From NCBI GenBank assembly GCA_964443135.1, contig CAYUBQ010000035.1:1-39646 (forward strand): a DNA stretch of 39,646 nt, read 5' to 3'. Both the position numbers and the translations under genes were made by a program. The notes beneath the pieces were generated by a model that was not told the origin of the DNA, searched no databases, and saw nothing but the letters and a program-made list of their open reading frames with translations. Source of the DNA: JAIPEI01 sp964443135. Its GTDB lineage: Bacteria > Desulfobacterota > DSM-4660 > Desulfatiglandales > HGW-15. Positions 17,112-25,080 of this stretch are shown here, piece after piece. Within the stretch, counting starts at the first letter, position 1. Each line of letters opens with the position of its first letter.

Positions 17112-18143
17112 TCAGCTCGCCGTGGCTTTGGCTTTTCTTCGTTTGACCCTGCCGGCACGCATCTGCGCGGCCACGGCCGGGATGGGCATGAGGCCCGCGG
17201 GCTTGTAGCGCATCATGAGCACCATGATCAGGCCGAAGGCCAGGAACCGGATCTCCACGGGCATGCCCAGGGCGGAGAGGACCTCCCGCAGGACCTCGCT
17301 CAGGGAGACCAGGACCGCCGCGCCGACCATCACGCCCCAGATGTTGCCCATGCCGCCCAGCACGACCATGCAGAGCACCAGGAACGACTCCCAGAACTTG
17401 AACATGTCGGGGGAGAGAAAGGTGACCCACCGGGCGAAGAAGCTTCCGCCCATGGCGCCGAATGCGGCGCTGATCCCGAAGGCGATCACCTTGTAGAGCA
17501 GCAGGTTGATGCCGCAGGAGACCGCGGCCACCTCGTCGTCCCGGATGGCGAACCAGGCGCGTCCCAGCCTCGAGTCCTGGATGCGGTGCATCACGAACAC
17601 CGTCGCCAGGACCATCACGATGGCCAGATAGTAGTAGGGGAGCTCCCCCTGAAACTCGTACACCGGTCCGCCCAGCCAGGAGAGGTCGATGGAAGGGGGC
17701 GCGATGCCCGGAAGGCCCAGGGGGCCCCGGGTCAGCCAGATCTCGTTCGTCAGGAACAGGACCACCAGCTCGGAGAACCCGAAGGTCACGATGGCGAAGT
17801 AGTCCCCCGTGAGGCGCAGGGTCGGGGCCCCCAGCAGCACCCCCCAGAGGGCCCCGTTCATGAACGCCAGGGGGATGATCAGCCAGTAGCTCATGCCGAA
17901 GTGATAGGTCAGGAGCCCCGACGTGTACGCCCCGATGCCGTAGAACCCCACGAATCCCAGATCCAGCAGCCCGTTGAAACCGGGGATGATGTTGAGCCCC
18001 AGGGCCAGGATCATGTAGAGGTAGATCAGGATGACCACATGGATGAGATACTGGGAGACAAAGGGAAACGCCGGGAGCACGAGCGCCAGGATCAGGAGCG
18101 CTATCTTGAGTTTGGTCGCGTTGCTCATCATTCTCGGGTCCAT
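17112..18143 (-). CDS. livM: branched-chain amino acid ABC transporter permease
   Basis: A 343-residue permease with about eight to ten hydrophobic helices starting ALLILALVLPAFPF. Family motifs are YMILALGLNIIPGFNGLLDL and FGFSELVVL, and the EAA-type loop near RDDEVAAVSCGINLLLYK followed by GGMGNIWGVMVGA. The C-terminal LMMRYKPAGLMPIP is standard for LivM. The last 20 residues are basic. A start MDPRMMSNATK is used; an internal ATG four codons later is also possible. It lies 9 bp after livH and ends 4 bp before livG. Confidence 0.94.
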   Translation of the reverse strand: MDPRMMSNATKLKIALLILALVLPAFPFVSQYLIHVVILIYLYMILALGLNIIPGFNGLLDLGFVGFYGIGAYTSGLLTYHFGMSYWLIIPLAFMNGALWGVLLGAPTLRLTGDYFAIVTFGFSELVVLFLTNEIWLTRGPLGLPGIAPPSIDLSWLGGPVYEFQGELPYYYLAIVMVLATVFVMHRIQDSRLGRAWFAIRDDEVAAVSCGINLLLYKVIAFGISAAFGAMGGSFFARWVTFLSPDMFKFWESFLVLCMVVLGGMGNIWGVMVGAAVLVSLSEVLREVLSALGMPVEIRFLAFGLIMVLMMRYKPAGLMPIPAVAAQMRAGRVKRRKAKATAS

Positions 18144-18152
18144 CGTCCCACG

Positions 18153-19046
18153 CTAGATCGTCTTTTTGGTCTCCTTGATGACCACGCCGAAGAAGCCGGC
18201 CGGGATGAAAATGATCACGATGATCATCACGGCGTAGGAGATGCCGTCGCGGTAGAGGGAGCTCAGGTAGCCCGCGCCCATGGCCTCGGCCACGCCCAGC
18301 ACGATGCCGCCCAGCATGGCCCCGGGGACCGATCCGATGCCGCCCAGCACCGCTGCGGCAAAGGCCTTGACCCCGGCCAGATACCCCATGGTCGGGTAGA
18401 GCGAGTTGTAAAAGGCCCCCACCATGAGCCCGGCGGCCGCCCCCATGGATCCGGCCACGGCAAAGGTGAGCGTGATGACCCTGTTCACGTTGATGCCGGC
18501 GAGCGCCGCCATGGTCTTGTTCTGGGCCACGGCCCGCATGGCCTTGCCGAACCGGGTCTTCCGGATGAGCAGGTTCAGCCCGACCATCATGACGATGGTG
18601 ACCGTGAAGATGAAGAGGTGAAAACCGGTCAGGCTGAAGTGTGTGAGGTGCCAGGTCTTTCCGAACCAGGCCGGAAGAGACTCGACGGGGAAGGGCTTGG
18701 GCCGGGATCCCCAGATGAGCATGGCCAGGTTCTGGAGAAAGATGGACATGCCGATGGCCGTAATCAGGCAGGCCAGCCGCGGGGACTGCCTGAGAGGCCG
18801 GTAGGCGATCACGTCGAGCAGCATGCCGCAGACCGCTCCACAGGCCATGGCCAGGAGGAAGGCCATGTAGAAGGGCATGCTCAGGGCGGCGATGAATGTC
18901 AGGGCGAAGAACGCACCGAGCATGTAGATCTCGCCGTGGGCGAAGTTGATCAACTGGATGACACCGTAGACCATGGTGTACCCCACGGCGATCAGCGCGT
19001 AGATGCCGCCAATGGTTAGACCATTTACAAGCTGTTGTAGAAACAA
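18153..19046 (-). CDS. livH: branched-chain amino acid ABC transporter permease (TTG start)
   Basis: A 297-residue permease with about eight hydrophobic segments and the LivH hallmarks: FLQQLVNGLTIGGIYALIA at the N-terminus, GYTMVYGVIQLINFAHGE, RMAL-type EAA loop (FGKAMRAVAQNKTMAALAGI) and GGIGSVPGAMLGG. No ATG fits; TTG 19046 places GAGG six nt upstream and gives the canonical N-terminus, so this alternative start is well supported. The gene is separated from livK by 90 bp containing a 12-bp stem hairpin, which probably makes permease mRNA less abundant than binding-protein mRNA. Together with LivM it forms the transmembrane path. Confidence 0.95.
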   Translation of the reverse strand: MFLQQLVNGLTIGGIYALIAVGYTMVYGVIQLINFAHGEIYMLGAFFALTFIAALSMPFYMAFLLAMACGAVCGMLLDVIAYRPLRQSPRLACLITAIGMSIFLQNLAMLIWGSRPKPFPVESLPAWFGKTWHLTHFSLTGFHLFIFTVTIVMMVGLNLLIRKTRFGKAMRAVAQNKTMAALAGINVNRVITLTFAVAGSMGAAAGLMVGAFYNSLYPTMGYLAGVKAFAAAVLGGIGSVPGAMLGGIVLGVAEAMGAGYLSSLYRDGISYAVMIIVIIFIPAGFFGVVIKETKKTI

Positions 19047-19068
19047 AGGCGTCCTCGCGTATGAAGCG

Positions 19069-19106
19069 GACCGGGCGCCGCTACTCCCTGTTCACGGCGC
19101 CCGGTC
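19069..19106 (-). terminator. hairpin between livK and livH (attenuator-like)
   Basis: GACCGGGCGCCG (19069-19080), a 14-nt loop, and the exact complement CGGCGCCCGGTC (19095-19106) give a perfect 12-bp stem. It lies between the binding-protein gene and the permease genes and has no T-run. Such elements commonly protect or partly terminate binding-protein transcripts so that it outnumbers the membrane parts. Confidence 0.6.
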
Positions 19107-19136
19107 TGCTGTCCCTGTCTCACCTGGTTGTCACCG

Positions 19137-20279
19137 TTACTCGGCCGCTACGAACTCGCCCCCCTCGACCTTCTTGACAAAGGCGGGCTTGGCGCAGTCT
19201 CCCACCTCGTTGAAGTAGGTCAGCCCGGTCACGCCGTCGAAGCCGTTGTCCGGGGAGTTGAGGGCGGCCAGGCCGTCGCGGATCTTCTGGCGGTCCGCAC
19301 CCGTCTTCTCGATCACATGGGCCAGGATGCCCAGGCAGTCGTAGGCGTTGGCGCTCATCCAGTCCACCTCGCGGCCGGTCTCCGCCTTGTACGACTCGGC
19401 GAACGCCTGGGCCTCGGGACCGCCGGCCGACGCCAGGAAGGGCACGGTCATGTAGGTGTTGTTCGCGGCCTTGCCGCCGATCTTGATGTAGTCGACGTTG
19501 TCCAGGCCGTCGGCGCCGAACAGGGGGCCGTCAAAGCCCAGCTTCCGGGCCTGCCCGGCGATCAGGGCGCCTTCCGGGTGGTAGCCGCACAGGAAGATGG
19601 TCTCGGGCTTGTCCCGGAGGAGCTTGGTGAGCTGGGGGGTGAAGTCCGTGGTCTTGGCCACGTAGGCCTCGGCGCCGGTCACCTCGAGGCCGCTCGCCTC
19701 GGCGCCCTGGATGAAGCTGTCCTTGAGGCCGATGGCATAGTCGTTGTTCTCGTAGAAGATGGCCACCCGCTTGAGGCCGAGGAGCTCCTTGACCACGTGA
19801 GAAGCCAGGTACTCGCCCTGGAAGGAGTCCGTGTAGCAGTTGCGGAAGAACCAGCCCTTGCCGACCTCGCCGATGGTGGGGTTGGTGGAGGTGGGGCTGA
19901 TCACCGGCATCTTGGCCCGGACGTAGATGGGCATGCCGGCCAGGGTGGCGGAGGAGCAGAGGTGCCCGATCACCGCCACCATGGACTTGTCGTTGGCGAA
20001 CTTCGAGGCCACGGTCCCGGCCTCCTTGGGCTGGCACAGGTCGTCGCCCCAGACGATCTCGATCTTCTTGCCGTTGATGCCACCCGCGCTGTTGATCTCC
20101 TTCAGCTTGAGCGAGACGCCGGCCTTGATGTTGTCGCCATAGCCGGCCAGATCACCCGTGAACGGGCTGGCCACGCCGATGCGGATGGTGTCCGCCGCCA
20201 CGGCCGCCGTGGTCATGCAGAAGACCAGGGCCACGGCCAGGATGAGTCCCTTACCCAAAAGCGATCCTTTCCCTTTCAT
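19137..20279 (-). CDS. livK: branched-chain amino acid ABC transporter substrate-binding protein
   Basis: A 380-residue periplasmic binding protein (type I fold, PF13458). A signal peptide is clear: basic MKGKGSLLGKG, a hydrophobic core and AVA cleavage before ADTIRIGVASPFTGDLAGYG. The mature part has the LivK phrases INSAGGINGKKIEIVWGDD and VIGHLCSSATLAG, and PTSTNPTIGEVG in the hinge region. Its ligand need not be leucine; such proteins in anaerobes often bind aromatic or other carboxylates. ATG 20279 is preferred because GGGAGG lies 7 nt upstream and the signal peptide starts there; an ATG 24 codons earlier would add a non-signal extension. A near-consensus promoter precedes it, and livHMGF follow. 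Confidence 0.94.
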   Translation of the reverse strand: MKGKGSLLGKGLILAVALVFCMTTAAVAADTIRIGVASPFTGDLAGYGDNIKAGVSLKLKEINSAGGINGKKIEIVWGDDLCQPKEAGTVASKFANDKSMVAVIGHLCSSATLAGMPIYVRAKMPVISPTSTNPTIGEVGKGWFFRNCYTDSFQGEYLASHVVKELLGLKRVAIFYENNDYAIGLKDSFIQGAEASGLEVTGAEAYVAKTTDFTPQLTKLLRDKPETIFLCGYHPEGALIAGQARKLGFDGPLFGADGLDNVDYIKIGGKAANNTYMTVPFLASAGGPEAQAFAESYKAETGREVDWMSANAYDCLGILAHVIEKTGADRQKIRDGLAALNSPDNGFDGVTGLTYFNEVGDCAKPAFVKKVEGGEFVAAE

Positions 20280-20630
20280 GATCAAACCTCCCGTCCTTAG
20301 ATGGTCCAAGAAAAAAGAAAAACTCAATGATTCCAAGCAGAAATGCTTCACGCCAAGCAGAGGGCATCATAGGAGAAAGACCCAATGGTGTCAAGACTAT
20401 TTTCCCATTGCACAGAGGGGGATACGCGGCGGAGACAAGGGGTCGACGCCCGTTTTGTTCGCCACATGCAAGCCGCCTGCCACCTTCCCTCGCGCCGGCG
20501 CTTCTCGACGGATGGAGACCGCATTCACAAAAGCGGAGAGCGTCTCTTCAAGACGGCTGTTTCATTGATCCTTAGACCTGAATAACGGCCCCAAACTCTT
20601 TCGCTCGGCCGCGGAGATCTCCTGTTGGGC
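20280..20630. other. 351-bp intergenic region between livK and the sugar dehydrogenase
   Basis: Apart from the livK promoter (20366-20394) and the leader with a homopolymeric A/T stretch near 20310-20325, no gene or strong hairpin is seen. Frames here on either strand are short and without ribosome binding sites. Confidence 0.6.
20366..20394 (-). promoter_or_regulatory. near-consensus promoter of livKHMGF
   Basis: TTGACA (20389-20394), 17 nt, TATGAT (20366-20371) on the minus strand: eleven of twelve consensus bases with optimal spacing. The leader to livK is about 85 nt. Confidence 0.75.
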
Positions 20631-22283
20631 TCAGCCCCCCGCCTGCTCCAGCTTGCGACGCCGGACGCGGTCCTTGATGCGGTTGATGTGCCCGCGGCCC
20701 AGTCCCTTGACCTCGCAGCCCAGCTCGAAGAACCGCTCGATCCGCGCGTCGTCCAGGATGCCGAAGCAGTCCACCACCGCCACCGGTCCCCCGGTCATGT
20801 CGACCACCTCGTCGGGCTGGAGATCGACGTACTCCCTGTGGCGCACGGCGATCACCACGGCGTCGGCGTCCCGGAGCGCATCCCGGAGGTCCGGGATCAT
20901 GGAGAACTCGTCCAGATGCTCCTGGTTCCGGAAGAACCGGGACCAGCTCGTTCCGCCGGCCGGGTAGCTCTCCTGCTTCTCCAGCTCCCACCAGTGGCGC
21001 ACGTACGGATCGTGGGCCCGGATCTCGGCCCCCATCTCGGTGAGCTTCCGAACGATGATCTCGGAACCGCTGTACCGGGTGTCCCCCACGTCCTCCCGGT
21101 AGGAGGCGCCCAGCACGGCCACCTCGGATGCGGCCACGATCCGCCCCATGTTCCGGAGGGCGTCCCGGACGAGCTGGGCCGCGTGAAGGGCCCGGGTGTC
21201 GTTGATGTTGATCGCCTCCGGGGTGATCCGGAAGATGTCGCCTTCGAACCCGAGCAGATGCTTGTAGGCCCAGAGGCCGAGACCTCCGTCCTTGGGCAGG
21301 CAGTAGCCGCCGATACCCGGTCCCGGGAAGATCATGTTGTCGTGGGTGGGCCGCATCCGGATGGCCTCGATCACCTTGATGAGGTCCACGCCGTTGGTCT
21401 CCGCGAACAGGCTCCACTCGTGCATGAAGGCGAGGATGGTGGCGCGGTAGCTGTTCTCCACGATCTTGCAGGTCTCGCTCTCGATGGGACGGTCCAGGAC
21501 CGTGAGCGGGTACTCCTCCACGTTCAGGACGTCGGAGAGGAACGTCTCGACCCGGACGCGGCTCTCCCGGTTGATCCCGCTGCAGACCCGCCAGAAGTCC
21601 CGGACCGAACGGACGTACTCCCGGCCGGGCATGACCCGTTCGAAGCTGTGGGCCAGCAGGGGCTCCTCCTCGATGCCGCGCTTGCGGAACGCCTTCTTGA
21701 TGATAGGGTAGGCCACGTACTCGGTGGTCCCCGGCGGCACGGTGGTCTCGGTGAGCACCAGGCAGCCCGGCTGGATCATGCGCCCGATCACCTTGTAGCT
21801 CTCCTCCAGCGCGCTGATGTCCGCGTGGCCGCTCCGCAGATTGCCCAGCTCCTCCTTGAGGAAGTCGCACTGGACGTCCACCACCAGCACGTCGGCCAGC
21901 TTCAGGGCGTCGTAGGTGTAGGTGGCCACCATGGTCTTCTTGTCGTTCACGCACCGGGCGATCAGCGGCTCCACCTCGGGGTCCTCGGCCTTCACCGGGG
22001 ATATGCCCCGGTTGAACAGCGGGATCTTCCAGAAGCTCCTGGGGCTGGGGCGCTGCATGCCGATGACGAACTTGTCGGGCTCGCCGGTCTTCCGGGCCAC
22101 GGAGTCCGCGACCACCCCGGCCATGACCGCGCCCACGAACCCGAGGCCCATCACCACCACGATCTCTCGCCCCATGGCCCGCTGCTCCTGCGCCAGGGCC
22201 TCGAGCCGCGCAAACTCTTCCAGGTAATCCTCTTCCTCCGGCAGGCGAAACTCCTCGCCGTCCGGGCTCACTGAAAATGCCAT
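20631..22283 (-). CDS. nucleotide-sugar dehydrogenase (UDP-glucose/GDP-mannose dehydrogenase family), extended
   Basis: A 550-residue NAD-dependent enzyme that would oxidise the C6 hydroxyl of a nucleotide sugar to a uronate. The NAD-binding motif GLGFVG is at residues 46-51, TVPPGTTEYVA near 181-191, the conserved Lys and Asn in ETCKIVENS (K273) and the catalytic cysteine in GPGIGGYCLPKD (Cys328). The Tyr-Cys-Leu form of the last motif resembles the UDP-N-acetyl sugar group (WecC/WbpA) more than UDP-glucose dehydrogenase. It is longer than the usual 430 residues because of a 40-residue charged N-terminal extension and inserts near 75-115 and 430-460. ATG 22283 has AAGGA upstream. No other polysaccharide gene lies beside it, so it is an orphan here. 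Confidence 0.85.
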   Translation of the reverse strand: MAFSVSPDGEEFRLPEEEDYLEEFARLEALAQEQRAMGREIVVVMGLGFVGAVMAGVVADSVARKTGEPDKFVIGMQRPSPRSFWKIPLFNRGISPVKAEDPEVEPLIARCVNDKKTMVATYTYDALKLADVLVVDVQCDFLKEELGNLRSGHADISALEESYKVIGRMIQPGCLVLTETTVPPGTTEYVAYPIIKKAFRKRGIEEEPLLAHSFERVMPGREYVRSVRDFWRVCSGINRESRVRVETFLSDVLNVEEYPLTVLDRPIESETCKIVENSYRATILAFMHEWSLFAETNGVDLIKVIEAIRMRPTHDNMIFPGPGIGGYCLPKDGGLGLWAYKHLLGFEGDIFRITPEAININDTRALHAAQLVRDALRNMGRIVAASEVAVLGASYREDVGDTRYSGSEIIVRKLTEMGAEIRAHDPYVRHWWELEKQESYPAGGTSWSRFFRNQEHLDEFSMIPDLRDALRDADAVVIAVRHREYVDLQPDEVVDMTGGPVAVVDCFGILDDARIERFFELGCEVKGLGRGHINRIKDRVRRRKLEQAGG

Positions 22284-22376
22284 GGTGCGTCCTTTCCTTT
22301 CAGACGTCTCCCTGAGGCCCAAAGGCCCTCATCGCGTCGATTTGCCGTGGGATTTCGGATACGGGGGAATCCCCGC

Positions 22377-22405
22377 TCTTTAATGAAACCGGCCGGGAAT
22401 GTCAA
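22377..22405 (-). promoter_or_regulatory. promoter of the nucleotide-sugar dehydrogenase
   Basis: TTGACA (22400-22405), 17 nt, TAAAGA (22377-22382) on the minus strand. The -35 box overlaps the final stop codon of the decayed lactonase remnant. The leader to ATG 22283 is about 85 nt. Confidence 0.5.
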
Positions 22406-22615
22406 GCATGTCGTGGGTCTCCAGACGGCCGCTCCCCGGTGGATGCCTCGCTCACGGGATGGTGTCCAACGACGCGCAGCGCGGCTCCCTCCCTCCAGGT
22501 ACCAGGCGTAGAGGGGAATGGCGTAGGACTCCCCCTGCCCGTGCCGGCAGGTCATCATGGACTTGTCGAAGATTTTCGTCCCCGGAACAATGGGATGAAT
22601 CCGGTACTGCGTCAT
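22402..22615 (-). pseudogene. decayed N-acyl-homoserine-lactonase-like (MBL fold) gene fragment
   Basis: The frame from ATG 22615 reads MTQYRIHPIVPGTKIFDKSM, then MTCRHGQGESYAIPLYAWYL and EGG, which resembles the N-terminus of N-acyl homoserine lactonase family proteins of the metallo-beta-lactamase fold (about 250 residues). After about 43 codons the reading frame breaks: LDT appears in one frame and HPVSEAS in another, as if about 10 bp of the usual VDTGxxHPVSEAS segment were deleted, and a stop follows at 22402. The zinc motif HxHxDH and the rest of the protein are absent. AAGGAG stands six nt before the ATG and a good promoter precedes it, so only the body has been lost. Confidence 0.6.
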
Positions 22616-22652
22616 GGTATACTCCTTCCCGCCCCATCGGGGCGCCCCGGCC

Positions 22653-22681
22653 AGCATAGGAAACGACGTCGGGCCTGTCAA
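22653..22681 (-). promoter_or_regulatory. promoter of the decayed lactonase-like gene
   Basis: TTGACA (22676-22681), 17 nt, TATGCT (22653-22658) on the minus strand. Ten of twelve bases match consensus. It is divergent from the MFS gene whose ATG is 26 bp away. Confidence 0.6.
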
Positions 22682-22706
22682 ACCCATACCGTAATAAGGA
22701 GGCGGC

Positions 22707-23987
22707 ATGAGCGGGGACGACCTTCAGAAAGCACTGCGGTACCGGTGGCTCATCTTCTGGATTCTGGCGCTCGGCTACATCCTGGTCTACTTTCACCGCC
22801 TCTGCCCGGCGGTGGTGGCCGAGGACATGCGCCGGGACCTGGAGGCCGGCGGGAGCCTCCTCGGCTTCCTGGGCTCGGCCTACTTCTACCCCTACGCGCT
22901 CATGCAGCTTCCGGCCGGCCTCCTCTCGGACTCCTGGGGTCCCCGGAAGACCATCACCCTCTTCTTCTGCGTGGCCTTCGCCGGATCCGTCGTGCTGGGC
23001 ATGGCCCCGAACGTCTACGTGGCCATCATCGGCCGGACCCTCGTGGGCATCGGCGTGGCCATGCTCTTCGTCCCCACCCTGAAGGTCCTGGCCGAGTGGT
23101 TCCGCATCAAGGAGTTCGCCATGATGACGGGCATCCTGATGGCCATGGGCGGCATCGGCTCCTATGCGGCCGCCACGCCCCTGGCCTACATCAGCACCTG
23201 GATCGGATGGCGTCAGTCCTTCGTACTGGTGGGGGCCTTCACCCTGGTGCTGGGCATCCTGGTGTGGGCGTTCGTCCGGGACCGGCCCTCGGCCATGGGC
23301 TGGCCGTCCCCGGCTGCGGACACCTCCGGCAAACCGGCCGAGACCATGAGCCTGGGCCGGGGCATCAAGCGGGTCCTGTCCGAGCCCCGTTTCTGGCCGC
23401 TGGCCGTCTGGTTCTTCTTCACCTGCGCGATCTTCTTCTCCTTCATCGGCCTCTGGGGAGGTCCCTACCTCATGCAGGTCTACGGCCTGACCAAGCCCCA
23501 GGCCGGTCACATCCTCTCCCTGGCCGCCATCGGCATGATCCTGGGAAGCCCGTTCCTGAGCTGGCTCTCCAACCGGGTGTTCCGGGCGCGCAAGCCCGTC
23601 CTGATCATGGGGAGCGTCTTCATGGTGGCCGTCACGGCCGTCCTCTACCTCTTCACCAGCCGGATCCCGATGCCCTTCTACTATCCGATCTGCCTGGTCG
23701 TGGGGATCTTCTCCGGCGCCATGGTCACCATCGGGTTCACCACGAACAAGGAGCTCTTTCCCGTGTCCATCGCAGGCACGGCGACAGGCCTGGTGAACTT
23801 CTTCCCCTTCGCCGGCGGGGCCGTGTTTCAGGTGGTTCTCGGGGTGGTGCTGGAGAAGCAGGGCCTGAACGCTCAGGGTGGGTTCGTGCTGGCGGGCTTC
23901 CAGCAGGGGCTCCTGGTCCTCTTCCTCTGCGGGACGGTCGCTCTGGTCTCCAGCCTCTTTCTCGAGGAGACCCTGGCGGAGGACTGA
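22707..23987 (+). CDS. MFS transporter
   Basis: A 426-residue major facilitator superfamily protein with about twelve hydrophobic segments. It begins YRWLIFWILALGYILVYFHR, a start typical of the sugar-phosphate/anion:cation symporter group, and has the motif GLLSDSWGPRKT between helices 2 and 3 (the family G-x-L-(S/A)-D-x-x-G-x-(R/K) loop) and a central cytoplasmic loop at about 200-225. The preferred substrate (anionic organic acid or hexose phosphate) cannot be told. AAGGAGG lies immediately before the ATG at good spacing. It converges with the DUF362-ferredoxin gene on the other side. No operon partner is on the same strand. Confidence 0.88.
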   Translation: MSGDDLQKALRYRWLIFWILALGYILVYFHRLCPAVVAEDMRRDLEAGGSLLGFLGSAYFYPYALMQLPAGLLSDSWGPRKTITLFFCVAFAGSVVLGMAPNVYVAIIGRTLVGIGVAMLFVPTLKVLAEWFRIKEFAMMTGILMAMGGIGSYAAATPLAYISTWIGWRQSFVLVGAFTLVLGILVWAFVRDRPSAMGWPSPAADTSGKPAETMSLGRGIKRVLSEPRFWPLAVWFFFTCAIFFSFIGLWGGPYLMQVYGLTKPQAGHILSLAAIGMILGSPFLSWLSNRVFRARKPVLIMGSVFMVAVTAVLYLFTSRIPMPFYYPICLVVGIFSGAMVTIGFTTNKELFPVSIAGTATGLVNFFPFAGGAVFQVVLGVVLEKQGLNAQGGFVLAGFQQGLLVLFLCGTVALVSSLFLEETLAED

Positions 23988-24009
23988 GGCGCTGCAGGAG
24001 GCCGGGTGG

Positions 24010-25080
24010 CTACTGGAGGGCGATCGCCTTCTCCGGGCAGATCTCCTGGCAGCAGAAGCAGCCGATGCACTCCTCCTCGTCCACCCGGGGGATGTCCTCC
24101 TCGGTCATGGAGAGCGCCGAGACCGGGCACTGGTCCACGCAGGTGCAGCAGCCCGTGCAGAGCTCGGGGTCGGCCCTGGGCGCCAGGACCGTCTTTCCCT
24201 GGATCACCGCCTGGACATCCTCGTTTCCCAGGATGGCTTCGCCCCCCAGCGGCGGGAGCTTGTACCCGGGAATGACGGCCAGCTCGCCGATCACCTCGAT
24301 CCGCTCCAGGTCGTACTCCCCGAGGCCCTCCTCCCGGGCCCTCCGGAGGAAGCGGAGCTTTCCCGGGTCGCAGCCCATCATGTAGGCCATGACCGCGTCC
24401 AGCGCCACCGCGTCGTCCGAGGCCAGAATCTTGCCCACGTCCCTCAGGTCGGGGGAGGCCGGGCCGTTCCCCTCCATGCCCACCACGGCGTCCATGATGA
24501 AGAGGTCGGGGACCCTCAGCTTGAACACCTTCACCACCACGTCGTGGAAGCGCTCGGCACTGCCCGCGGCCCGGTGGAGCTTGGCCTTCTGGGCCCCGGG
24601 CAGGATCCCGTAGGAGTTTTTGATCGCTCCGGTCACCACGGTGAGGCCGTGGGTCTTGAACCGGGGCAGGCTGATGATCACGTCCGCGTCCAGGACCGCC
24701 CTGGAGACGCTCACCCGGGGCATGTAGTCCGGATCGAACGGGAGCTCCCGGGCGTCGTTCCCGATGTTCGCGTAGTGGTCCCCGGCCGCCTCCTCGAGGC
24801 CGGTCTGCCGGAAGCTCTCCTCGTTGGCGCCGTAGCTGAAGAGCCCCGGGTTGTCGCCCACCACCAGCTCACCCGGACTCATGCCCTCCACCTTGTCCAC
24901 CACGGCCCGGAGGACGGCCGGGTGGGTCACGATCCCCTCCTCCGCGCCGGAGGCCCGGAGCACGTTCGGCTTGATCAGGACCCGCCTGCTCTCGAGGTCC
25001 AGGGGGAAGAGCTCGAACGCCCGGTCCACGGCCTCGCGGGCGGTCTCGTAGGTTGCGGGATGGATCAGAACCCTCGACAT
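24010..25080 (-). CDS. DUF362 protein with C-terminal double [4Fe-4S] ferredoxin domain
   Basis: A 356-residue protein. The DUF362 domain (PF04015) occupies about residues 30-245 and has LIKPNVL near 36-42, ISLPRFKTHGLTVVTGAIKN and GAQKAKLHR. The last 60 residues form a bacterial two-cluster ferredoxin: CTGCCTCVDQCPVSAL and CIGCFCCQEICPEKAI, each with CxxCxxCxxxCP, so both [4Fe-4S] clusters are complete. The family is found in anaerobes and may pass electrons or bind a metal cofactor, but no reaction is established. ATG 25080 has AAAGGAG seven nt upstream and starts 16 bp inside the cyclase-family gene, so it is coupled. It is the last gene of the four-gene operon. Confidence 0.9.
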   Translation of the reverse strand: MSRVLIHPATYETAREAVDRAFELFPLDLESRRVLIKPNVLRASGAEEGIVTHPAVLRAVVDKVEGMSPGELVVGDNPGLFSYGANEESFRQTGLEEAAGDHYANIGNDARELPFDPDYMPRVSVSRAVLDADVIISLPRFKTHGLTVVTGAIKNSYGILPGAQKAKLHRAAGSAERFHDVVVKVFKLRVPDLFIMDAVVGMEGNGPASPDLRDVGKILASDDAVALDAVMAYMMGCDPGKLRFLRRAREEGLGEYDLERIEVIGELAVIPGYKLPPLGGEAILGNEDVQAVIQGKTVLAPRADPELCTGCCTCVDQCPVSALSMTEEDIPRVDEEECIGCFCCQEICPEKAIALQ

